This document shows positions 1 through 6,335 of a stretch of 6,707 nucleotides of DNA, piece after piece. Below the pieces are notes generated by a model that had not been told where the DNA came from, ran no database searches, and was given only the letters and a program-made list of their open reading frames with translations. This DNA comes from Clostridiaceae bacterium (GTDB lineage: Bacteria > Bacillota > Clostridia > Oscillospirales > Acutalibacteraceae): the NCBI GenBank assembly GCA_016281115.1, contig JAEEHZ010000117.1, positions 1 to 6,707 of the forward strand, given 5' to 3'. Each line of letters begins with the position of its first letter. Within the stretch, counting starts at the first letter, position 1. The translations under genes were made by a program, and so were the position numbers.

Positions 1-1
1 C

Positions 2-913
2 AAAGGATATTCAGCCGTTTTCGGTGAGTATATGTGCAGCCTTGCAAAGGATGACAACCGTATTTGTGCTATTACGGCAGCAATGACTTCGGGCACGGGA
101 TTAAAAGAGTTTTCACAGCTTTACAAAAACAGGTTTTTTGATGTGGGAATAGCAGAGGAGCATGCAGTAACATTTGCGGCAGGGCTTGCAAGCAAGGGTA
201 TTTTACCTGTGTTTTCCGTTTACTCTACATTTCTGCAACGCTCTTACGACCAGATACTCCACGACGCCGCAGCGCAAAATCTGCATATAATTCTGGCAAT
301 AGACCGAGCGGGAATAGTCGGCGAAGACGGAGAAACACACCAAGGCGTATTTGATACGGCATTTCTCAACAGCATACCAAACGTTACGGTATTCGCGCCG
401 TCGTGCTTTGAAGAATTAAGGCTCCATTTGCACAAAGCCATTTATGAAACAGATAATGTTGCCTGTGTGCGTTATCCCAGAGGCTGTGAAGGGTATTTGC
501 CCGGGGATTATCTTCCCTGTGATGACGATTATGTTGTTTACGGCAACGGCGAAAACGTTATAATAACTTACGGAAGATCGTTTTCAAACGCCTGTAAAGC
601 CTTGGAGAAACTTGTTTCAGAGGGAAAAAGCGCAACAATAATAAAGCTTAATAAAATAAAACCAATAAATAAAGAAGCCGTAAAGCTTTGTTTGAAATAT
701 AATAAGCTTTTCTTTTACGAAGAAGGTGTAATGTGCGGCGGCGTAGGAGAGAGAATGTTTTTGGAGCTTAACACCTTAGGCTTTAAAGGGGACTTTTATC
801 TGAAAGCCATAAAAGATGAATTTGTAAAGCACGCTTCGGTAGAAAAAACACTCCAAAATTTAGGGCTCGACAGCGAAAGTATGTATAACGATATTATAAA
901 ATACGGAGTATGA
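2..913 (+). CDS. dxs: 1-deoxy-D-xylulose-5-phosphate synthase, C-terminal half (5' end off the window)
   Basis: Dxs condenses pyruvate and glyceraldehyde 3-phosphate to 1-deoxyxylulose 5-phosphate, using thiamine diphosphate, in the cytoplasm. This is the first step of the MEP isoprenoid pathway and also feeds thiamine and pyridoxal synthesis. The reading frame is open from base 2, and KGYSAVFGEY before the first ATG (position 32) already matches the family, so that ATG is internal. About 303 of the usual ~620 residues are present: the pyrimidine-binding transketolase domain and the C-terminal domain. Visible motifs are FFDVGIAEEHAVTFAAGLA, whose first Glu of the EEH (bases 155-157) corresponds to the catalytic Glu of the family; YSTFLQRSYDQ; DRAGIVGEDGETHQGVFD; and, in the last domain, EEGVMCGGVGER. 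The N-terminal TPP-binding domain lies outside the window. The stop codon is one base from the tlyA start, so the two are probably co-translated. Nothing suggests damage. Confidence 0.97.
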   Translation, partial: KGYSAVFGEYMCSLAKDDNRICAITAAMTSGTGLKEFSQLYKNRFFDVGIAEEHAVTFAAGLASKGILPVFSVYSTFLQRSYDQILHDAAAQNLHIILAIDRAGIVGEDGETHQGVFDTAFLNSIPNVTVFAPSCFEELRLHLHKAIYETDNVACVRYPRGCEGYLPGDYLPCDDDYVVYGNGENVIITYGRSFSNACKALEKLVSEGKSATIIKLNKIKPINKEAVKLCLKYNKLFFYEEGVMCGGVGERMFLELNTLGFKGDFYLKAIKDEFVKHASVEKTLQNLGLDSESMYNDIIKYGV

Positions 914-914
914 A

Positions 915-1733
915 ATGTCTGAAAAAAAAGAAAAAAAGCGCCTTGACGTGCTTGTGTTTGAGCAAGGATTTGCCCAAAGCAGAGAAAAGGCGAAAAATAT
1001 TATAATGGCAGGGCTTGTTTATGTTGACAACCAAAAAGCCGATAAGCCCGGCACGGAATACCCTGCAGATGTAAAGATAGAATATCGAGGAGAAAAGCAA
1101 AAGTATGTAAGCCGCGGCGGATATAAGCTTGAAAAAGCGATACAAAAATACGGCCTGAGCTTAAATGAGCTTGTATGCATGGATATAGGAGCGTCCACAG
1201 GCGGTTTTACCGACTGTATGCTCCAAAACGGCGCCGCCAAAGTATACAGTGTAGACGTAGGCTACGGTCAGCTTGCGTGGAAACTGAGATGCGACCCCAG
1301 AGTCAAAAATATGGAGCGCACAAACATACGTTATGTAACACTTGAGCAAATAGGTGAGAAAATCGACTTTTTCAGCATAGATGTTGCGTTTATATCACTT
1401 AAGCTTGTCCTAAACACCGTTAAACTGCTCGCAAAGGATAACGCGAGAGGCGTTTTTCTCATAAAACCCCAGTTTGAAGCGGGCAAAGAAAACGTGGGCA
1501 AAAAAGGGGTTGTCCGCGATAAAGCCGTGCATATACAAGTAGTGGAAGATATAACGAACTTTTGTCTTGATAGCGGATTTTCCGTTCTGGGACTTGACTA
1601 TTCACCCATAAAAGGCCCCGAGGGAAATATAGAATATTTGATATATGTAAGATACGATAACAAATCAGAGATTTTATGCGATTCTACACCTAAAGATATT
1701 GTTGAACAGTCGCATTCGGCGCTTGATAAATGA
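915..1733 (+). CDS. tlyA: TlyA family rRNA 2'-O-methyltransferase (S4 + FtsJ-like domains)
   Basis: This 272-residue protein has an S4 RNA-binding domain at about residues 8-66 (KRLDVLVFEQGFAQSREKAK) and an FtsJ/RrmJ-like Rossmann methyltransferase domain from about residue 84. The SAM-binding motif MDIGASTGGFTD is at 89-100. The K-D-K-E catalytic tetrad described for Mycobacterium tuberculosis TlyA aligns with K71 (after SRGGY), D156 (SIDVAFIS), K184 (LIKPQFE) and E240 (GPEGNIEY), so the enzyme should be active. The family methylates ribose 2'-OH groups of 23S rRNA (C1920), and in some types also 16S rRNA (C1409), affecting capreomycin susceptibility; which sites apply here cannot be told from sequence. 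Older annotations call it hemolysin A. The start is ATG at 915, with GGAG at 905-908 inside the end of dxs, 6 bases upstream. Length and ends are normal for Bacillota homologues. Confidence 0.95.
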   Translation: MSEKKEKKRLDVLVFEQGFAQSREKAKNIIMAGLVYVDNQKADKPGTEYPADVKIEYRGEKQKYVSRGGYKLEKAIQKYGLSLNELVCMDIGASTGGFTDCMLQNGAAKVYSVDVGYGQLAWKLRCDPRVKNMERTNIRYVTLEQIGEKIDFFSIDVAFISLKLVLNTVKLLAKDNARGVFLIKPQFEAGKENVGKKGVVRDKAVHIQVVEDITNFCLDSGFSVLGLDYSPIKGPEGNIEYLIYVRYDNKSEILCDSTPKDIVEQSHSALDK

Positions 1734-1742
1734 GGAAATCAG

Positions 1743-2594
1743 ATGAAATTTGCAATAATACCCAATCTTAACAAAAAAGACGCAATAGATTATTCCGCCG
1801 TATGCGCAAAGATGCTTTTTGAATGCGGAGCGGAGATAAGCTTTTTGTCGTCGTGCGAAAAATATGTGTATAGTGTTGATTACACTTACAAAGACAATAT
1901 CTCATCTCTTATAAAAGAGAGCGATACTGTAATTGCTTTGGGCGGCGACGGAACCCTTATTAAAATAGCCAGAATTTGCGCTAAATACAATAAGCCTGTT
2001 TTGGGTATAAACTTCGGGAATCTGGGTTTTGTAACGGGTTTAGAGCCTTCACAGGGCGAAATGCTAAATAAACTTGTAACGGGTGAATACACAACAGACA
2101 GACGCAGTTTGCTTGCGCTTGAACTTGATATAAACGGAAAAACGGAAACATATAACGCCGTAAATGATATTGTTGTGTCACGAGGCTCTTGCTCAAGGAT
2201 AATAAGGCTTAATGTTCTTTTAAACGGTAAAAAGATAAATTCTTACAGTGCAGACGGAGTGATTTTCTGCACGCCGACAGGCTCTACCGCATATTCATTG
2301 TCAGCGGGAGGCCCTGTGATAGACCCGAAGATAAATTGTATATGTATGACGCCGATATGCCCTCATTCGCTGTTTTCTAGACCTGTTATTTTCGGCAGCA
2401 ACAGCATTTTGAATGTTGAATATGAGAATCAGAACGACAGTGATATATATATTACGATCGACGGTCAGGAAAACATATGTTTACAAAACGTGAATAGAAT
2501 AACTGTTAAAATGTCCGATGATCATGTTGATTTGATCAAGCTTGGCAACAAGGACTTTTATGCTACGCTAAACGATAAGTTGTGGAAGAGGTAA
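1743..2594 (+). CDS. nadK: NAD kinase
   Basis: NAD kinase phosphorylates NAD+ to NADP+ in the cytoplasm and is the essential source of cellular NADP(H). The 283-residue protein carries the family's landmarks in order: GGDG at 67-70 within VIALGGDGTL; LGINFGNLGFVT at 87-98; the NE/D motif as N141-D142 within NAVNDIVVSRG; the glycine-rich DGVIFCTPTGSTAYSLSAGG at 171-190; and TPICPHSLFSRP at 203-214. The C-terminus (FYATLNDKLW) also fits the usual end. The start is ATG at 1743, with AGGA at 1733-1736 overlapping the tlyA stop codon, which indicates coupled translation. The stop is only 6 bases before recN. In many clostridial relatives argR lies between these two genes; here it does not. I see no missing key residue. 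Confidence 0.96.
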   Translation: MKFAIIPNLNKKDAIDYSAVCAKMLFECGAEISFLSSCEKYVYSVDYTYKDNISSLIKESDTVIALGGDGTLIKIARICAKYNKPVLGINFGNLGFVTGLEPSQGEMLNKLVTGEYTTDRRSLLALELDINGKTETYNAVNDIVVSRGSCSRIIRLNVLLNGKKINSYSADGVIFCTPTGSTAYSLSAGGPVIDPKINCICMTPICPHSLFSRPVIFGSNSILNVEYENQNDSDIYITIDGQENICLQNVNRITVKMSDDHVDLIKLGNKDFYATLNDKLWKR

Positions 2595-2600
2595 AGACTT

Positions 2601-4280
2601 ATGCTTTGCGAAATATACATTGAAAATATAGCCGTTATAGAAAAAGTAAGCGTGAGTTTTACAAGCGGCTTTAATGTGTTTACAGGCGAAACAGGCGCAG
2701 GAAAATCTATAATAATAGACGCTATAAACGCAGTTTTGGGACAGCGCACCTCTAAAGAGCTTATAAGAACAGGAGAGCAAAAAGCCGTAGTGAGCGCGGT
2801 TTTCGGTGAGCTTAACGACGAAAATATAAAAGCACTTGAAAACCTGGGTTTTTCCCCGGATGAAGACGGAACGGTGATCCTTTACCGCGAAATGCTTGCA
2901 AACGGAAAGAATATATGCAGGATAAACGGTATGCCCGCAAATGTAAGTATGCTCAAAGAAGCTTCAAAATCGCTTGTTACAATACACGGTCAGCATGAAA
3001 GCTATGAGCTTTTAACTCCGGAGCTTCATATGAGATATCTCGACTATTACGGAAAGCTTAATGAGCTTGTTGATAAATATGAGCTCGAATATAATAAATA
3101 CAGAGAAATTAAGAATAAGCTTGACTCTCAAAACGACAACGAGAGCGAGCGACTCAAAAAAATTGATATGTTGAAATATCAAATAGACGAGATTGAAGAA
3201 GCCTGCTTGGAAGAAGGCGAAGACGAACAGCTTGCTATGCGTAAAAAGGCATTGCTCAGCAGTGAAAAGATCCGCCGATGTATGGCGAATGCCGAAGGTC
3301 TTTTAAACGGAGACGAAGACACAGACGGAGCCGTGAGCATTATCAAAGAGGCCTGCGATGAATTAAGTGACGCAGCGCAGTATTTAGAAGATATTGAAGA
3401 GCTTTCACAAAGACTTAATGATGTTTATTATGAGCTTGACGATATAGCAAATGAAATTTTGAGAAATGACGACCTCTCCGACAATGTTGAACAGGAATTG
3501 GAAGACACAGAGGAAAGATTAGAGCTTATTTACCGCCTTGAACGCAAATACGGTTCAACAATCGGTGAAGTTTTAGGGTCGCTTGAAGAAGCAAAAAAAG
3601 AGCTTGAATATTTAGAAAGTTACGAATATAATATGGAGCAATTAACTCTTGCGCTTGAGAGACAAAACGCCCTTTGCATTGAGCTTGCCAATGAAATATC
3701 GGAGAAAAGAAAGCGAAGTGCCGAAAAATTCTCGCAAAATGTAAGAAAGCAGCTTGAGTTTCTTAATATGCCGAATGTAAAGCTGTTTTTCAAATTTGAA
3801 AAAGTGCCTCTTTACAGTGGCGGATGTGACAAAGCGGAAATGCTTATTTCCGTAAACGCGGGAGAAGAGCCTCGTCCTATATCAAAAATTGCATCGGGCG
3901 GAGAATTGTCAAGAATAATGCTTGCCGTTAAAAATGTGCTCGCAGACGGCGATTTTACCGAAGCTCTCATATTTGACGAGATAGATACCGGCATCAGCGG
4001 AAATGCCGCTTATAAAGTCGGCTTAAAGCTCAAGGAAATATCAAAGAAAAAACAGGTCATTTGCATTACGCATCAAACTCAGCTTGCCTGCCTTGCCGAT
4101 TCCCATTTTCTTATAAGCAAAGACGTTAAAAACGGCAGGAGCTACACAAGTGTAGAAGCATTGGACTATGACGCGCGTGTAAACGAGCTTGCAAGAATAA
4201 TGAGCGGTGATGATGTATCTGAACTCACATTGCTGAACGCAAGAGAAATGCTTGACAGGCAAAATGATAATTTTGCGTAA
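2601..4280 (+). CDS. recN: DNA repair protein RecN (SMC-like ATPase)
   Basis: RecN is an SMC-family ATPase recruited to DNA double-strand breaks, where it supports RecA-dependent recombinational repair. The 559-residue length is normal. The N-terminal ATPase half has Walker A GETGAGKS at 29-36 and the Q-loop region HGQHESYELL at 129-138. Residues about 150-375 are rich in Glu, Lys and Leu and form the predicted coiled-coil arms. The C-terminal ATPase half has SKIASGGELSRIMLA at 428-442 (ABC signature), Walker B LIFDEIDTG at 456-464, and THQTQLA at 490-496 (switch histidine). All catalytic motifs are intact. The start is ATG at 2601 with GAGG at 2588-2591, overlapping the last codons of nadK. 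In Bacillus and many Clostridia recN is followed by spoIVB and spo0A; here it is followed by a DUF5685 gene after 27 bases. Confidence 0.97.
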   Translation: MLCEIYIENIAVIEKVSVSFTSGFNVFTGETGAGKSIIIDAINAVLGQRTSKELIRTGEQKAVVSAVFGELNDENIKALENLGFSPDEDGTVILYREMLANGKNICRINGMPANVSMLKEASKSLVTIHGQHESYELLTPELHMRYLDYYGKLNELVDKYELEYNKYREIKNKLDSQNDNESERLKKIDMLKYQIDEIEEACLEEGEDEQLAMRKKALLSSEKIRRCMANAEGLLNGDEDTDGAVSIIKEACDELSDAAQYLEDIEELSQRLNDVYYELDDIANEILRNDDLSDNVEQELEDTEERLELIYRLERKYGSTIGEVLGSLEEAKKELEYLESYEYNMEQLTLALERQNALCIELANEISEKRKRSAEKFSQNVRKQLEFLNMPNVKLFFKFEKVPLYSGGCDKAEMLISVNAGEEPRPISKIASGGELSRIMLAVKNVLADGDFTEALIFDEIDTGISGNAAYKVGLKLKEISKKKQVICITHQTQLACLADSHFLISKDVKNGRSYTSVEALDYDARVNELARIMSGDDVSELTLLNAREMLDRQNDNFA

Positions 4281-4296
4281 ATATCCCAAAACGGAC

Positions 4297-4303
4297 GGTG
4301 ATC
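4297..4303 (+). promoter_or_regulatory. Extended Shine-Dalgarno site deciding the DUF5685 start
   Basis: GGTGATC is complementary to the 3' end of 16S rRNA (the GGTGATC part of AAGGAGGTGATC). Its GG pair ends 9 bases before the ATA codon at 4308, which is normal spacing. The same heptamer precedes the ATG at 6336 with almost the same spacing. No comparable site precedes the ATG at 4338, so this site supports initiation at 4308. Confidence 0.7.
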
Positions 4304-4307
4304 TTAA

Positions 4308-5189
4308 ATATTCGGTTATGTAAAGCCATATAAGCCAATGATGCTTGTTAAAGATTACGAAACTTATAAAAGTGTTTACTGTTCGCTTTGCCGAACACTT
4401 CATAAGCAATACGGTATATTTGCCAAAAATATATTGAGCTACGACATTACTTTTTTCTGTATAATGGCGGCAGGGCTTGACAATGCGAGACCCTGTGTGA
4501 AAAAGGGAAGATGTATGCTTAATCCGTTTAAAAAATGCTTTTATTGCACAAAGCAGGATAAATATCTTGAAATGGGAGCGGCTTTTTCTGTAATTTCATT
4601 CTATTATAAATTAAAGGATAACATTAAAGACGACGGAATTTTATCTAAGCTGGGTTCTTACATGCTGTTGCCGTTTGCAAAGCGTTACAGAAAAAAAGCT
4701 TTAAAAAAATACCCGCATTATGACATTATTCTCAGCGAGACTATTGCCTTGCAGACAGAATGTGAGGATAAAGAATTTGCATCACTTGATAAGTGCGCCC
4801 ACCCCTCGGCTGTGATGCTCAAAAGGCTTATGATAACCCTTGCCGAAAATGAGCAAGATAAAACTGAATACGGTGAATTCGGATATTATTTGGGACGTTG
4901 GGTCTATCTGATAGACGCAATAGATGATATTAAAAAAGATCGAAGAAAAAACAGATTTAATCCGTTTATAAAGATGTTTGAGATAACGCAGGATAATATA
5001 TCCGATGATATAAGACTGAAATGTAACGAAATTGTTAATATGACGTCTGCTATGCTTGTGTCTGCCTATAATAAGCTTGAAATCAAAACTTATAAAGAAA
5101 TTTGCGATAATATTATCAATATCGGAATAGGGCAGATGCAGAAAAGTGTATTATTTATGAACAACAGAGAGGAAATATTTGATGAATGA
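4308..5189 (+). CDS. DUF5685 family protein, apparent ATA start codon
   Basis: I recognise the family (DUF5685, function unknown) but not a function. Reading from ATA at 4308 gives 293 residues beginning FGYVKPYKP, which from memory is the conserved N-terminus of this family, normally after ATG. A TAA stop precedes the ATA directly, so no other upstream start exists. The ATG at 4338 would remove the conserved ten residues and has no ribosome binding site. In 293-residue numbering the protein has cysteines at C25 and C28 (YCSLC) and at C63, C69, C77 and C80 (CVKKGRC, CFYC), a possible metal site. It has two Asp-rich segments, KDNIKDD (103-109) and DAIDDIKKD (203-211), the second followed by R-rich RRKNRFNPF. 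These recall the two Mg-binding motifs of squalene/phytoene synthases; this is a hypothesis only. No signal peptide is visible and it is probably cytosolic and largely helical. Its end overlaps the J-protein start, suggesting a functional pair. Confidence 0.85.
   Translation: MFGYVKPYKPMMLVKDYETYKSVYCSLCRTLHKQYGIFAKNILSYDITFFCIMAAGLDNARPCVKKGRCMLNPFKKCFYCTKQDKYLEMGAAFSVISFYYKLKDNIKDDGILSKLGSYMLLPFAKRYRKKALKKYPHYDIILSETIALQTECEDKEFASLDKCAHPSAVMLKRLMITLAENEQDKTEYGEFGYYLGRWVYLIDAIDDIKKDRRKNRFNPFIKMFEITQDNISDDIRLKCNEIVNMTSAMLVSAYNKLEIKTYKEICDNIINIGIGQMQKSVLFMNNREEIFDE
5167..5172 (+). promoter_or_regulatory. Shine-Dalgarno site of the J-domain gene inside the DUF5685 coding region
   Basis: GAGAGG lies 9 bases before ATG 5182 and 6 bases before TTG 5179, so it could serve either codon. 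ATG is preferred because the product then begins MNDPY, as is typical of clostridial J-proteins. The site is inside the upstream gene, which fits translational coupling. Confidence 0.6.
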
Positions 5190-5772
5190 CCCTTATATAA
5201 CGCTTGGTGTTACAAGCTCCGCTACTCTTGATGAAATAAAAGCGGCTTACAGAGAGCTTGCAAAGAAATACCATCCCGACAATTATGCGGATAATCCGGA
5301 TATGCAGGCTTTCGCAACCGAAAAAATGAAGGAAATAAACGAGGCTTACGATGAAATATTAAGAATACGCAGAAGCGGCGGAACAGCGTATACAGACTAT
5401 TCTTCAATAAGACAGATGATAAGAAACGGCAGACTTTTCGACGCCGACAGCGCTCTTAACAGCGTTGATTCCGCCTCAAGAGGCGCTGAGTGGCATTTTC
5501 TGAAAGGTACGGTCTACCTTAATAACGGCTGGGTAAACGACGCCGAAAGAGAATTTGAGTTTGCCGTAAGATTAGAGCCTTCAAACGGCGAATACACAGC
5601 GGCCTTGAACAGCATAAAAAATACCCGCAGCGGACAATTCGGCGGATATAACACATCTGCACCGAATTACGGCAGCGGCAGCGGTTGCAGCGGCTGTGAC
5701 GTATGCACGGGGCTTATGTGTGCCGACTGCTGTTGTGAATGTATGGGCGGCGACCTTATCAGATGCTGCTGA
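5182..5772 (+). CDS. J-domain protein with TPR-like segment and cysteine-rich tail
   Basis: This 196-residue class C (type III) J-protein is expected to stimulate the ATPase of a DnaK-type Hsp70. The J-domain spans about residues 2-63, with the invariant HPD at 31-33 in KKYHPDNY. It lacks the Gly/Phe region and CxxCxGxG zinc repeats of classical DnaJ, so it is not dnaJ itself. Residues about 84-135 look like TPR helices (AEWHFLKGTVYLNNGWVNDA, then FAVRLEPSNGEY). A Gly/Ser/Asn/Tyr linker leads to a tail with ten cysteines in the last 28 residues (169, 172, 175, 180, 183, 184, 185, 187, 195, 196), including ADCCCECMGGDLIRCC. I believe similar tails occur in other clostridial J-proteins. The tail could bind a metal or Fe-S cluster, or be a redox site; this is inference. 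The gene overlaps the DUF5685 gene by 8 bases, and a likely joint role with that protein follows from this. An alternative TTG start at 5179 would add one residue. Confidence 0.9.
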   Translation: MNDPYITLGVTSSATLDEIKAAYRELAKKYHPDNYADNPDMQAFATEKMKEINEAYDEILRIRRSGGTAYTDYSSIRQMIRNGRLFDADSALNSVDSASRGAEWHFLKGTVYLNNGWVNDAEREFEFAVRLEPSNGEYTAALNSIKNTRSGQFGGYNTSAPNYGSGSGCSGCDVCTGLMCADCCCECMGGDLIRCC

Positions 5773-5790
5773 TAAAGGGTTTGTGATATT

Positions 5791-6321
5791 ATGAACAGAA
5801 CTGTAAAAATTGCTTTAAGCGGCATTATATGCGCCTTAACGGTTGTTATAATTATGCTGTCGGGTATAATTACCGTAGGCACATTTGCGCTTCCTGCATT
5901 GGCGGGGTTGCCTCTTATAATTGTCGTTAACGAATGCGGAATAAAATACTCTGTGGCTTCTTATTTTATATCTGCGCTGTTTGCGTTTTTGTTTGCACCT
6001 GATAAAGAAACGGCGCTTTATTACATTATGTTTTTCGGGTATTACCCCATAGTTAAATGTCTTGCTGAGAGAATTAAAAACAGAATTGCGCATTGGGCAG
6101 TAAAATTTGCTGTATTTAATGCGGCGATGGTATCTGCGTTTTTTATATCATTGTTTGTTTTATCCGTGCCTAAAGACAGTTTTACGGTATTCGGGTTTTA
6201 TGTTCCTTACGTATTTTTGATAGCCGGCAATTTTGTGTTTTTTCTGTATGACTTTGCCCTGTCATCAATGATAGTTATGTATATTCGCAAATGGCGAAAA
6301 AGAATTATAAAAAAATGGTAA
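5791..6321 (+). CDS. Six-helix integral membrane protein of unknown family
   Basis: I do not recognise a named family. The 176-residue protein is strongly hydrophobic, with six probable transmembrane segments at about 7-28, 33-47, 53-69, 74-88, 103-126 and 138-164. A basic C-terminus (RKWRKRIIKKW) and the short N-terminus (MNRTVK) place both ends in the cytoplasm by the positive-inside rule. Notable residues are P35 and P41 (ALPALAGLP), N47-E48 (VVNECG), the FAPDKETALYY loop (68-78) and FGYYPIVK (82-89). Size and topology resemble the substrate-binding S component of ECF vitamin transporters, but no ECF A or T gene is in the window and topology alone is weak evidence. The start is ATG at 5791; AAAGGG at 5774-5779 (11 bases away) and GTGAT at 5783-5787 are the possible ribosome contacts. 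It follows the J-protein gene by 18 bases and is probably cotranscribed. Confidence 0.85.
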   Translation: MNRTVKIALSGIICALTVVIIMLSGIITVGTFALPALAGLPLIIVVNECGIKYSVASYFISALFAFLFAPDKETALYYIMFFGYYPIVKCLAERIKNRIAHWAVKFAVFNAAMVSAFFISLFVLSVPKDSFTVFGFYVPYVFLIAGNFVFFLYDFALSSMIVMYIRKWRKRIIKKW

Positions 6322-6325
6322 ATTC

Positions 6326-6332
6326 GGTGATC
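6326..6332 (+). promoter_or_regulatory. Extended Shine-Dalgarno site of the Big_2 gene
   Basis: GGTGATC matches the anti-Shine-Dalgarno sequence, with its GG pair ending 8 bases before ATG 6336. It is identical to the site before the DUF5685 gene, which supports reading both as translation initiation signals. Confidence 0.6.
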
Positions 6333-6335
6333 ACA

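Noticed and set aside
32..34. ATG at 32 as the start of dxs
   Set aside because: The frame is open to base 2 and the residues before this ATG (KGYSAVFGEY) match the Dxs family, so the gene begins outside the window.
894..1145. 83-codon minus-strand open frame with a hydrophobic product
   Set aside because: It is the complement of the S4-domain part of tlyA. Its hydrophobicity comes from reading Lys/Glu-rich coding sequence backwards.
4252..4280. TTGACA at 4252-4257 as a -35 box of a promoter for the downstream genes
   Set aside because: At 16-18 bases downstream I find only TGCGTA/GCGTAA/CGTAAA, poor -10 matches. GATAAT at 4266-4271 is far too close. The hexamer is explained by Leu-Asp-Arg codons of recN.
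4314..4336. Possible hairpin GGTTAT / ATAAGCC near the DUF5685 start
   Set aside because: The stem is only six pairs with a bulge and a ten-base loop, with no T-run; it is too weak to call a terminator or regulator.
4338..4340. ATG at 4338 as the start of the DUF5685 gene
   Set aside because: It lacks a ribosome binding site and would drop the conserved FGYVKPYKP segment encoded directly upstream. It is kept only as a fallback.
4041..4409. 122-codon open frame on the minus strand
   Set aside because: It lies across the 3' end of recN and the start of the DUF5685 gene, both strongly supported. Its product is Cys/Phe/Ile-rich with no recognisable domain and it has no convincing ribosome binding site.
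4434..4465. TTGAGC plus a perfect TATAAT at 4460-4465
   Set aside because: The spacer would be 20 bases, and the site is inside the DUF5685 coding region, where these bases encode conserved-looking residues.
5179..5181. TTG at 5179 as the start of the J-domain gene
   Set aside because: ATG follows directly and gives the typical MNDPY start; TTG would add only one residue. Spacing does not exclude it.
5773..5790. Possible terminator between the J-protein and membrane-protein genes
   Set aside because: The 18-base gap contains no inverted repeat or T-run; it holds only ribosome-binding sequence.
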